A stretch of 64,000 nt of DNA from an uncultured Mediterranea sp. (GTDB lineage: Bacteria; Bacteroidota; Bacteroidia; Bacteroidales; Bacteroidaceae): contig CAMACX010000011.1 in NCBI GenBank assembly GCA_945831575.1, forward strand, positions 1-64,000, in the 5' to 3' direction. Below, one piece after another: positions 48,712 through 58,044 of the stretch (within the stretch, counting starts at the first letter, position 1; every line of letters begins with the position of its first letter). Both the position numbers and the translations under genes were made by a program. Under the pieces are notes generated by a model. The model was not told where the DNA came from and made no database searches. It saw only the letters and a program-made list of their open reading frames with translations.

Positions 48712-49575
48712 ATGACCACCCTGCTCTCCCTGCTGACGCTCTTCTTGCTGGTGCTTGTCATCACCATCACCCTCCTCTTCTACCACCACCAGCAGCTGCT
48801 CAAGACACGGGCCCACCTGATGCGTGAGGCGATGCGCAACCGTGAGTTCACCTTCTCGCTGCCCACCTCGGGCCTGCTCCCCGGGGAGCGGGCCTTGCAA
48901 CAGGCTCTCAATGACCTGGGACAGGACATCAGCCGCCTGGTGGCACAAAATGAGGTGGAGTCGTGGCAGCGGCTCACGCGCGTGTTGACCCACGAGATCA
49001 TGAATGCCACCACCCCTATCCAGAGCATCAGCCAGGCCTACCTGCGCTCACCCAAGATTGTCGGCACTCCCTACGAGGAGGGCATCCGCGCCATCTACGA
49101 GACAAGCAGCGGACTGGCCCACTTCGTGGCAAGCTACCGCACACTGACGCAGCTGCAGGAGCCTGTCATCAACACGGTCTATCTGGCACAGGCCATAGAG
49201 AGGGTCAAGTCCCTCTACCCCACCCTGGAGTGGCGCATCACCATCCCCTCCTCAGTCACTCTTCAGGCCGATGAGACCCTCCTCCGCCAGGTATTTATCA
49301 ACCTGATGAAGAATGCCGTAGAGGCCGGAGCCACCGCTGTAGCCCTGACGTGGGACAAGGAGAAAGTGCTCTACGTGAGCAACAACGGCACTCCCATCCC
49401 CGCCGAGATGCGCCGCGAGATCTTCATCCCCTTCTTCACCACCAAGTCGAGCGGTTCGGGCATCGGACTCTCCCTCTCACGCCAGCTGTTGATGATGCAA
49501 GGCATCACCCTGACACTGGAGGACACCGCCCAAAGCAGCTACCACGTCACCTTCGCCCTGAGGCCCAACAGTTGA
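48712..49575 (+). CDS. Sensor histidine kinase (short; HisKA + HATPase)
   Basis: LTHEIMNATTPIQSIS H-box, LLRQVFINLMKNAVEAG N-box, SSGSGIGLSLSRQL G-box. Confidence 0.9.
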   Translation: MTTLLSLLTLFLLVLVITITLLFYHHQQLLKTRAHLMREAMRNREFTFSLPTSGLLPGERALQQALNDLGQDISRLVAQNEVESWQRLTRVLTHEIMNATTPIQSISQAYLRSPKIVGTPYEEGIRAIYETSSGLAHFVASYRTLTQLQEPVINTVYLAQAIERVKSLYPTLEWRITIPSSVTLQADETLLRQVFINLMKNAVEAGATAVALTWDKEKVLYVSNNGTPIPAEMRREIFIPFFTTKSSGSGIGLSLSRQLLMMQGITLTLEDTAQSSYHVTFALRPNS

Positions 49576-49614
49576 AAGCTGCTGAATCGGATCTCAGCAT
49601 CCCTTCGTTGGGTT

Positions 49615-49868
49615 GTTTTCATCACGTAGGTAATCTATTTTCTACCGCATGAGAAAAGATTTTCATCACGATGAAAACAACGTCCGCAGGTTCTTCGTCA
49701 ATTTGGACCCGCACGCAAACAACACTTCACACTTCACATCTCGGCATAACAAACTGATACACAACACGATATAGCATGAAGTTAAGTTTATGACACTTCA
49801 CACCACACTTCACACTATATCACGCTGTATATCAATAAGATATAACCAAATATGAAGTATGAAGTATA
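49615..49868. repeat. Dispersed palindromic element, copy 2
   Basis: Same orientation and module order as 11441-11724. Confidence 0.7.
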
Positions 49869-49872
49869 AATT

Positions 49873-50055
49873 TTATTTCTCCGCGATTTTTTTCTTGAGG
49901 CGTCCGCTCTTGCGGAGGGCTTCGTTGATGATCCATTGCAGCTGGCCATTGGTGCTGCGAAATTCGTCCGCAGCCCATTTCTCCACAGCGGCCATCGTCT
50001 CGGCATCTACGCGAAGCACGAAGCTCTTAGTCCCGGTCTCTTTCTTCTCAGTCAT
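49873..50055 (-). CDS. Arc-like ribbon-helix-helix DNA-binding protein
   Basis: KSFVLRVDAETMAAVEKWAADEFRSTNGQLQWIINEALRKSGR, 60 aa. Confidence 0.78.
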   Translation of the reverse strand: MTEKKETGTKSFVLRVDAETMAAVEKWAADEFRSTNGQLQWIINEALRKSGRLKKKIAEK

Positions 50056-50060
50056 GACGT

Positions 50061-51050
50061 TTAGGGTTTAATGAAGCGCACCAGGTCGGTGACCAACTGT
50101 TGGGGCAGGGGCTTGGGAGTAGCATACTCCATGGGGGAAGCTGGTCCTTCACCTTCGCGCATCAGGTGGTTGAGCTTGGGATAACAGCAATAAGCCACCC
50201 CTGCACGCATCATCAGTCCCGTGCACCACAGAGCATAATCCACCATCGTCACCTGGTAGTCGCGCTCGCCCTGCACGAGCATCAGGGGTTGCTTCAGGGC
50301 AAAGGCCGTCTTCACGGGGTCATATTGTTGGTCCATCTTCAGATAGGAGGGGGTGAGTCCGGCAGGCAGTCCGAGGGCCTCATCATACTCCGCCGTACCG
50401 AGGCGCTGCGCATTGCGTGCCTTCTCCTGTAGTTCGTCGAGTTGCTGAAGCGCGGTCTGGGGCACTCCGGGCATCTTCTCGTAGAGGTTGCGGAGGAAGA
50501 TGCTCTGCCCGATGAGCAGGTCAGTGAGCTTGCGGGCCGGAGCGGCCAGCATCACCACGCCAGCCACTTGAGGCGCACGTTCAGCTATACGCGGAGCAAG
50601 CATGGCACCCAGACTGTGCCCCACCACAAAGAGACGCTCACCATCCACCTCAGGTTGCTCAGCTGCCAGCCGGAGTGCAGAGAGCGCATCCTCCACCACC
50701 TCTACATCGTAATCCATCTCCCGTCCTGCGGGCAGGGAAGCCGCACCATAGAGGCGTGTACGCTTCTCGTAGCGCAGAGAGGCAATGCCGCGAACTGCCA
50801 GCGAGTCGGCCAAGTCGCGGAAGAGCTTGTTGGGCCCCACGGTCTCATCGCGGTCGTTAGGGCCCGAGCCATGGATGAGCACCACACAGGGTACCTTCTG
50901 CACACTGTGGGATGGAGCCACAAAGGTGGCCGGCAAGCGGAACGTATCAGTCACAACCTCCACCTTACGCTCCTGCGCCAGGAGGCCCAAGGGCCATGCC
51001 AAGGTGAGTACAGTCAGCAGGAAATATTTAAATTCAAAACGTCTTCTCAT
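50061..51050 (-). CDS. Alpha/beta hydrolase (secreted)
   Basis: VVLIHGSGPNDRDE, LFVVGHSLGAMLAPRIAERAP. Confidence 0.88.
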   Translation of the reverse strand: MRRRFEFKYFLLTVLTLAWPLGLLAQERKVEVVTDTFRLPATFVAPSHSVQKVPCVVLIHGSGPNDRDETVGPNKLFRDLADSLAVRGIASLRYEKRTRLYGAASLPAGREMDYDVEVVEDALSALRLAAEQPEVDGERLFVVGHSLGAMLAPRIAERAPQVAGVVMLAAPARKLTDLLIGQSIFLRNLYEKMPGVPQTALQQLDELQEKARNAQRLGTAEYDEALGLPAGLTPSYLKMDQQYDPVKTAFALKQPLMLVQGERDYQVTMVDYALWCTGLMMRAGVAYCCYPKLNHLMREGEGPASPMEYATPKPLPQQLVTDLVRFIKP

Positions 51051-51082
51051 ATTTGAAATGGTTAATCTTATGAATGATTTGC

Positions 51083-51204
51083 AACCACAGATTATCACAG
51101 ATGAAGCCAGATTTTCACGGAATATATCATATATAGGGTAAGGATAGCAACCGTCTCCCTATCAACCTGCGTTCATCCGTACCAATCTGTGAAAATCTGT
51201 GGTT
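51083..51204. repeat. Inverted AACCACAGATT motifs in intergenic region
   Basis: aaccacagatt (51083-51093) / aatctgtggtt (51194-51204), plus internal tcacagat / atctgtga copies. Confidence 0.6.
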
Positions 51205-51242
51205 ACAACTCATAACTCAACACGATCACTCGTAGCTAAAAA

Positions 51243-52208
51243 TCAATGATTCAGCGTGCCGGTATTGACCACGGGCTGTGCTGACTCATCGGCGCAGAGC
51301 ACCACGAGCAGGTTGCTCACCATGGCCGCCTTCTTCTCCTCATCAAGCTCCACAATCTGTTCTTCCGAGAGCTTGCAGAGCGCCATCTTGACCATCGACA
51401 CCGCTCCCTCCACAATCTTCTCGCGGGCAGTGATGATGGCCGAGGCCTGCTGACGGCGAAGCATCACGGCTGCAATCTCGGGAGCATAAGCCAGGTAGTT
51501 GATGCGCGCCTCGACCACCTCCATGCCAGCCATGGCCAAGCGTTCGTTGAGCTTCTGCTCCAGCTGTTCGTTGATTTCCTCGCCACCCGAGCGGAGGGTG
51601 AGTTCCTTCAGGTCAGCCTCATTGTCATCGTAGGCATACTGTCCGGCCACCTGACGGAGGGCCGCATCACTCTGTATCTTCACGAAGTTCTCGAAGGCGT
51701 TCATGCGGTTGGCTACGGCATTACCAATTGAGACCTGTGCATTCGAGCCATTTCCCACGCTCACAGGCTGAGCCGCCATGGTCTGTGCGTCAATCTCAAA
51801 CATCGCCTTGTAGGTGTCCTTCAACTTCCACACCAGCACGAGGCCGATCAGGATGGGGTTACCGATTTTGTCGTTCACCTTGATAGGCTCCACGTCGAGG
51901 TTACGCGCACGGAGCGACAGCTTCTTCTTGTCCATGAAGGGATTGAGCCAGAAGAATCCCGTGCGGCGGAAGGTACCCTTGTACTTGCCGAAGAAGACCA
52001 TGACCCGCGCTTCATTGGGCTCCAGCTGGATATAACCCGCCATCCAGATGAACCACAACACCGAGAGCAGCGCAGAAAGCACAATGCTCCACACCTCCAT
52101 CAGCCAAAATCCAAAAACAATCAGTGCCGTAAAAAGCACCAAGTGAATAAACAACATCGCAAAGCCATTCATCAAGAAGCCCGCATACTCTCTTTCTTTT
52201 GTCTCCAT
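51243..52208 (-). CDS. SPFH/Band 7 domain membrane protein
   Basis: QLEPNEARVMVFFGKYKGTFRRTGFFWLNPF; LAMAGMEVVEARINYLAYAPEIAAVMLRRQQASAIITAREKIVEGAV. Confidence 0.92.
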   Translation of the reverse strand: METKEREYAGFLMNGFAMLFIHLVLFTALIVFGFWLMEVWSIVLSALLSVLWFIWMAGYIQLEPNEARVMVFFGKYKGTFRRTGFFWLNPFMDKKKLSLRARNLDVEPIKVNDKIGNPILIGLVLVWKLKDTYKAMFEIDAQTMAAQPVSVGNGSNAQVSIGNAVANRMNAFENFVKIQSDAALRQVAGQYAYDDNEADLKELTLRSGGEEINEQLEQKLNERLAMAGMEVVEARINYLAYAPEIAAVMLRRQQASAIITAREKIVEGAVSMVKMALCKLSEEQIVELDEEKKAAMVSNLLVVLCADESAQPVVNTGTLNH

Positions 52209-52520
52209 TGTAATCTAGTGTTTAATGATTAGTGATTAACGTTTATAATAAGTTTATAGTAATATCATTTTAGTATCACAAAGATATAGAAAATAAGAAA
52301 TATATCGTTCTATATCGACTTGATATTTAACAACTATTATGAAACCTATTCTGTTGCTAACCCTGTAAAGGATGTTGCAAATTGTTGAACGGAGACATAC
52401 TTTGCAAACCTTATTTATCCCAAAAATGATAAAAAACAGCTATTTGTTTTGTGGTTCAACCTATTTCCACTATTTTCGCAGTCTGAAACAGGTTGATTGA
52501 TGCCTGTAGGGAAAAGAAGA

Positions 52521-53573
52521 ATGAAACAGTTACGCTATATGCTCTTGACGCTACTGCTGCTCCCCTTGTGCACTTCTTACGCCGAGGAGAGCCGCTCTGC
52601 CTGCGACCACTATCGCCGCGAGAACCTCGTGCGCGACTCCATCAGTGCGCAGAGCTACGTAGCACGGGTCAACCTGCAGCGGGCACGCTATCAGGTAAGC
52701 GAACTTACGCTCAAGACGCAGCAACAGCGGGCTGACCTCTTGCTCTACCTCTCCCTGGGCAGCCTCTTCACCTTGTTGCTCATTGCTGTAGGTTCCTACA
52801 ATCTGAGCCGTAAAAACCGCCACCTCAAAGTGGCCAAGGCAAAGCTGGAGCAGGCACAGAAGGAGGCCGAACGCTCCATCTTCACCAAGAACCTCTTCCT
52901 CTCTAACATGAGCCACGAGATACGCACCCCACTCAATGCACTCTCGGGCTTCTCCTCCATCCTGACGGACAGCAACATTGATGCCGAGACCCGACAGCAA
53001 TGCAACGATATCATCCAGCAGAACTCCGACCTGCTCGTCAAGCTAATAGACGACGTAGTAGATCTCTCCAACTTGGAGAAGGGCAACATGCAATTCCGTT
53101 TCGCCCTGCAGGAGGTGGTATCGCTCTGCCGCAAGGTGGTCGATACCGTGGAGCGCATCAAGCAGACCGCTGCCGAAGTACGCTTCGAGAGCTCGCTACA
53201 GAAGCTCAATCTCTACACCGACGAGGCTCGCTTGCAGCAACTGCTCATCAACCTGCTCATCAATGCCACCAAGTTCACTACCGAGGGCAGCATCACCCTC
53301 TCGCTGACCCTCGACGGGGAGATGGCCCTCTTCAGCGTGACCGACACAGGCTGCGGCATTGCCCCCGACCAGCGCGAGAAGGTATTCAACCGCTTCGAAA
53401 AGCTCAACGAGAACGCTCAAGGCACCGGCCTGGGCCTGAGCATCTGCCGACTCATCATCGAGCGCTTCGGCGGCAAGATATGGATTGACCCCACCTACAA
53501 CACGGGTACCCGCTTCTGCTTCACTCACCCACTGCCACAGGCAGCTGTCCACGGAAAGGAGGCTGCCCAATGA
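52521..53573 (+). CDS. Short membrane sensor histidine kinase A1 (catalytically intact, no TPR)
   Basis: FLSNMSHEIRTPLNALSGFSSIL; LLINLLINATKF; VTDTGCGIAPDQ; GTGLGLSICRLI. Confidence 0.92.
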   Translation: MKQLRYMLLTLLLLPLCTSYAEESRSACDHYRRENLVRDSISAQSYVARVNLQRARYQVSELTLKTQQQRADLLLYLSLGSLFTLLLIAVGSYNLSRKNRHLKVAKAKLEQAQKEAERSIFTKNLFLSNMSHEIRTPLNALSGFSSILTDSNIDAETRQQCNDIIQQNSDLLVKLIDDVVDLSNLEKGNMQFRFALQEVVSLCRKVVDTVERIKQTAAEVRFESSLQKLNLYTDEARLQQLLINLLINATKFTTEGSITLSLTLDGEMALFSVTDTGCGIAPDQREKVFNRFEKLNENAQGTGLGLSICRLIIERFGGKIWIDPTYNTGTRFCFTHPLPQAAVHGKEAAQ

Positions 53574-55606
53574 AGCACCTGCTCTGCACTCTTCTGGTGC
53601 TCATCGGTCTCTGCCCCCTCCACGCACTTCACGCCCAGGAGCAAAGCGAAGTGGATAGCCTCCACCGTATCGTGGAGTCCCTGCCACGGGGTACGGAAAG
53701 ACTCAATCAACTCGCCAGGCTGGTGCGTGTCACCCAGTTGACACCCGAAGGCATCAATTACGCGCGACAGCTCTATACGGAGGCGATGCAACAGCACAAC
53801 GATACCTTGGTCTGCACTGCCGCCGCCCACGCCATCGGCAACCACTACTCCTTCAGCGACAACGCCACAGGTCTGGACAGTATCCGCCACTGGGCCTCCA
53901 TCGGCATACCACTATCCAAGAAACTGGGTATCTGGAAGTTCTACTTCGAGATGAAGAAGGCGCTGACCTGTGCCTACATCTTCAACAGCCGCTTTGAGTT
54001 TGCCTTGGAGGAAGCCAAAAGTATGGCTGCAGAGGCGGAGGAAATCAGCAACTACGACGGACTGGCCAACGCCTACCTCTGCATGGGCATGGCCTATCAA
54101 GGCAGCAAGCGCTGGAAAGAGTGCTGGGAGATGCTCCAGAAGGCCCACGGCCTCTTCAGTAAAGACATCTACCCCACCCTGAAGTTCAACATCCTCTTCC
54201 AATGTATTGACTACCTCTACGTCAACAACCGCAGCAAGGATATACTGCCCTTCCTGGATGAAGGCCATGAGCTGATTGACCAATTCCTTCATGCCAACCC
54301 CTATCTGGAGTCAGCCCTCAGCGGTTCCTACTTCTTACTCACCACCTATGCCATCACCAGCTACTCCAAGCTGGGACAGACACAGCAAGCCAGCCAGTAT
54401 ATCCCTCAAGCCCAGAAATGGCGCAACATCATGAACTTGAAGACCTACGACAAGTTCTACTTTGAGGCGTTGTGCGACTACTACACGGCCCTGAAGCAAT
54501 TCGACAAGGCCGTAGCCTACGGTGACTCGGTACAGGCGGTCATCGTAAGCAATGGACTTCAGGCCGATGACCTCATATTCCATCTGGAGCGACAGGCCGA
54601 CCTCTACTATACGATGGGCGACTACGACCAGGCCCTCCCCCTCTACCAGCGCAGCAAGGCCCTGCGTGACTCCATCAACCGCGTCATAGCCGACCGCCAA
54701 ATGGATGAGATTAAGGAGATGTACGCCATGGACCACCTGGCACTTGAGGCGGCAAAGATGCGTCAACGGGTACAATGGGCCATCATAGGTAGTGTATTTC
54801 TCGTCATTGGAGTAATGATTTTCCTCTGGCGACGCAATTACCACTACAACAGGCAGCTCCAACTCTCCACACAGGCCACCAGCCAAGCAGCCAAGACCAC
54901 TCAGGAGGCCAACGAACAGAAACGCCGCTTCCTCTCTACGATGAGTCATGCCATCCGCGTACCGCTTCATAGCGTAGTGGGCTTCTCCCAATTGCTCTCC
55001 ACGGACTCCACCCTCACCGACGAAGAGCGCAACGAGTATGGCGAGATAGTACGCTATAACACCGAGCAACTGATGTTTCTCGTCAACAGCGTGCTCGACC
55101 TCTCGCGTCTGGAAGCCGGCATGACCAAGTGGCAGATGGCCGACTACGACCTCTTCCAGCTCATGAGCGATGCTACAGGAAGTGTCAGGATGAGCCAACC
55201 GCAGATCAAGGTTGACCTCCAGCTCAGTCAGGAACAATGGCCCATCCATACTGATACCGGACGAATGATGCAGGTCTTTGTCAGCATGCTAGCAGGTACC
55301 GTCACGACGCCACATCCGGTACCTGAGACGGTCATCGTGGAGATGCGCATTGCCGGGGAAGAGCTCGAACTCGTCGTCGAAGGAAGTCCGCTGGCCGACC
55401 GCAACCGGGAGAACCAGGAGAGCCTCCTCAGACACCAGATCAACCGCCTGACCCTGGAATACTTCGGCGGCAGTTACGCCACCGACTTTGAGCATCGCAT
55501 CATCTCCGTCATCTTCAGCAAGGTGCAACATCCCTCACAGGAAAAGGCCGCAGGCAATTACCCCCCCCCCAAGTCTCTGCAAGCGATGGAGCCTCTTCCC
55601 CTCTAG
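53570..55606 (+). CDS. TPR-containing degenerate histidine kinase B1 (pseudo-kinase)
   Basis: TPR-like N-terminal helices, TM, FLSTMSHAIRVPLHSVVGFSQLLS; no N/G1/G2 boxes in the remaining C-terminal region; ATGA overlap with A1. Confidence 0.88.
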   Translation: MKHLLCTLLVLIGLCPLHALHAQEQSEVDSLHRIVESLPRGTERLNQLARLVRVTQLTPEGINYARQLYTEAMQQHNDTLVCTAAAHAIGNHYSFSDNATGLDSIRHWASIGIPLSKKLGIWKFYFEMKKALTCAYIFNSRFEFALEEAKSMAAEAEEISNYDGLANAYLCMGMAYQGSKRWKECWEMLQKAHGLFSKDIYPTLKFNILFQCIDYLYVNNRSKDILPFLDEGHELIDQFLHANPYLESALSGSYFLLTTYAITSYSKLGQTQQASQYIPQAQKWRNIMNLKTYDKFYFEALCDYYTALKQFDKAVAYGDSVQAVIVSNGLQADDLIFHLERQADLYYTMGDYDQALPLYQRSKALRDSINRVIADRQMDEIKEMYAMDHLALEAAKMRQRVQWAIIGSVFLVIGVMIFLWRRNYHYNRQLQLSTQATSQAAKTTQEANEQKRRFLSTMSHAIRVPLHSVVGFSQLLSTDSTLTDEERNEYGEIVRYNTEQLMFLVNSVLDLSRLEAGMTKWQMADYDLFQLMSDATGSVRMSQPQIKVDLQLSQEQWPIHTDTGRMMQVFVSMLAGTVTTPHPVPETVIVEMRIAGEELELVVEGSPLADRNRENQESLLRHQINRLTLEYFGGSYATDFEHRIISVIFSKVQHPSQEKAAGNYPPPKSLQAMEPLPL

Positions 55607-55662
55607 AAGAGACAAGACATAATGACCATATTAGTAATACATAATAGTATATTAGAAAGAAA

Positions 55663-56937
55663 ATGAAAAAACTTAACCCCGAAACGCTCTGTGTACAAGC
55701 CGGATGGAGCCCCAAGAAGGGCGAACCGCGTGTACTTCCCATCTATCAAAGCACAACCTTCAAATACGAGACCAGCGAACAGATGGCCCGCCTCTTTGAT
55801 CTGGAGGATAACGGCTACTTCTATACCCGCCTGCAAAATCCCACCAACGATGCCGTGGCCGCCAAGATTGCCGCCCTCGAAGGGGGCGTTGGGGCCATGC
55901 TGACCAGTAGCGGGCAGGCAGCCAACTTCTATGCCGTATTCAACATCTGTCAAGCTGGCGACCACTTCGTCAGCTCCTCCTGCATCTACGGAGGTACCTA
56001 TAATCTCTTTGGCGTGACCATGAAGAAGCTGGGTATCGAGGTGACCTTCGTCAACCCCGATGCCTCGGAAGAGGAGATTATCGCCGCCTTCCGCCCCAAC
56101 ACCAAGTGCCTCTTCGGAGAGACAATCTCCAACCCTACACTGGAAGTTCTTGACATCGAGAAGTTTGCCCGCATTGCCCACAGCCAGGGCGTACCCCTGA
56201 TTGTAGATAACACCTTCCCTACTCCCATCAACTGCCGCCCCTTCGAGTGGGGTGCCGACATCGTGACCCACTCCACCACCAAGTATATGGATGGCCATGC
56301 CACCAGCGTGGGCGGTGCCGTGGTGGATAGTGGCAACTTCCCCTGGGAACAGTATGCCGACAAGTTCCCCGGTCTCTGCCAACCCGATGAGTCATACCAC
56401 GGACTGACCTACACACAAGCGTTTGGCAAGATGGCCTACATGACCAAGGCCACCGCCCAGCTGATGCGCGACTTGGGCAGCATCCAGAGCCCACAGAACG
56501 CCTTCCTCCTCAACCTCGGTCTGGAGACCCTCCACCTACGCATGCCCCAACATTGCAAGAATGCACAGGCCGTGGCCGAATACTTGTCAAGCAATGACAA
56601 AGTGGCCTGGGTGAATTACAGTGGACTCCCTGGTGACAAGTATCATGCACTGGCCGAAAAATACATGCCCAACGGCTCGTGTGGCGTAGTGACCTTCGGC
56701 CTGAAGGGCGGACGCGATGTGGCCATCAAGTTCATGGACTCGCTGAAGCTGGCTGCCATCGTGACCCACGTGGCTGATGCCCGCACCTGCGTACTCCATC
56801 CCGCCAGCCATACCCACCGCCAGCTTACCGATGAGCAGCTGATGGCCGCAGGTGTACGCCCCGACCTGATCCGCTTCTCCGTAGGTATTGAGAACGCTGC
56901 CGACATCATTGCCGACATCGAGCAGGCTCTGGGTTAA
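55663..56937 (+). CDS. metY: O-acetylhomoserine aminocarboxypropyltransferase / Cys-Met metabolism PLP enzyme
   Basis: TLCVQAGWSPKKGEPRVLPIYQSTTF, VDNTFPTPINCRPFEWGADIVTHSTTKYMDGHA (PLP Lys), LETLHLRM. Confidence 0.93.
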   Translation: MKKLNPETLCVQAGWSPKKGEPRVLPIYQSTTFKYETSEQMARLFDLEDNGYFYTRLQNPTNDAVAAKIAALEGGVGAMLTSSGQAANFYAVFNICQAGDHFVSSSCIYGGTYNLFGVTMKKLGIEVTFVNPDASEEEIIAAFRPNTKCLFGETISNPTLEVLDIEKFARIAHSQGVPLIVDNTFPTPINCRPFEWGADIVTHSTTKYMDGHATSVGGAVVDSGNFPWEQYADKFPGLCQPDESYHGLTYTQAFGKMAYMTKATAQLMRDLGSIQSPQNAFLLNLGLETLHLRMPQHCKNAQAVAEYLSSNDKVAWVNYSGLPGDKYHALAEKYMPNGSCGVVTFGLKGGRDVAIKFMDSLKLAAIVTHVADARTCVLHPASHTHRQLTDEQLMAAGVRPDLIRFSVGIENAADIIADIEQALG

Positions 56938-57003
56938 CGGCCCAATCCACACGACACAACAGCCAACCATCTAAGAGCATTATCATACAGAGACTGAAAC
57001 ACT

Positions 57004-58044
57004 ATGCGAAGGGTTCTCCTTTTCCTCCTTTTCCTGTGGCCAGCACTATTTCAATCGACCACACCTTTTGATAGCGATCGCGATGCATGCGACCGCTATC
57101 GGGAGGAGAAGGAACGTGCTGACGTCACCAGCCCACAGAGCTACATTGCCCAGATCAACCTGCAACGCACGCTCCACGAGGTCAACGAACTGAAGTTCCA
57201 CAACGAACGACAGCAGAACCGCCTGCTCTTCTACCAGATTCTCGGGTGGACACTCCTGCTCGCCTCTGTTGTGGTCAGCATCTATCACCTGCTCCGCACG
57301 AACCGCCACCTCAAGCAGTCGGAGAAGGAGCTGATGCAAGCATGCCAGGATGCCGAGCAGTCCATCCGCCGGAAGAACCTCTTCCTCTCCAACATGAGTC
57401 ACGAAATCCGTACCCCACTCAACGCCCTCTCCGGCTTCTCTTCCATCCTGACGGAGAGCAGTGTAGATGCCGAGATGCGCCAACAATGCAACGAGATTAT
57501 CCAACAGAACTCCGACTTGCTCATCAAGTTGATTGACGACGTGGTGGATCTCTCCAATCTGGAAAGGGGAAGCATGCACTTCACCTACGGCCCAGCCGAG
57601 GCCGTGACCCTCTGCCGCAAGGTCGTGGAGACCGTGGAGCGTATCAAGCAGACCTTGGCTCTGGTACAATTCAGCACGCCACTCACGGCCTTGGTGCTGA
57701 CTACCGATGCGGCCCGTCTGCAGCAGGTACTCATCAACCTGCTCATCAACGCCACCAAATTTACCTCCGAAGGTTCCATCACCCTCTCGCTGGAGCAGCA
57801 TGGTGAGGAGGCCCTCTTTGCCGTGACCGACACCGGCTGCGGCATCGCTGCCGACCAACACGACAAAGTGTTCAACCGCTTTGAGAAGCTCAACGAGCAA
57901 GCTCAAGGCACCGGACTTGGACTATCCATCTGCCAGCTCATCATCCAGGAGATGGGCGGTAAGATCTGGATTGACTCCTCCTACCACGATGGAGCCCGCT
58001 TCTGCTTCACCCACCCGCTACACAGAAAGGAGGTGACCGTATGA
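57004..58044 (+). CDS. Short membrane sensor histidine kinase A2 (paralog of A1)
   Basis: FLSNMSHEIRTPLNALSGFSSIL; VLINLLINATKF; VTDTGCGIAADQ; GTGLGLSICQLI. Confidence 0.92.
   Translation: MRRVLLFLLFLWPALFQSTTPFDSDRDACDRYREEKERADVTSPQSYIAQINLQRTLHEVNELKFHNERQQNRLLFYQILGWTLLLASVVVSIYHLLRTNRHLKQSEKELMQACQDAEQSIRRKNLFLSNMSHEIRTPLNALSGFSSILTESSVDAEMRQQCNEIIQQNSDLLIKLIDDVVDLSNLERGSMHFTYGPAEAVTLCRKVVETVERIKQTLALVQFSTPLTALVLTTDAARLQQVLINLLINATKFTSEGSITLSLEQHGEEALFAVTDTGCGIAADQHDKVFNRFEKLNEQAQGTGLGLSICQLIIQEMGGKIWIDSSYHDGARFCFTHPLHRKEVTV

Noticed and set aside
52521-55606. B1 as a simple pseudogene of a TPR kinase
   Set aside because: No stops or frameshifts over 678 codons, and the same degenerate motifs are conserved in the diverged paralog B2, which argues for a maintained function.
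55607-55662. SAM/cobalamin-type riboswitch upstream of metY
   Set aside because: Only 56 nt between B1 stop and metY start; too short and without recognisable riboswitch core.
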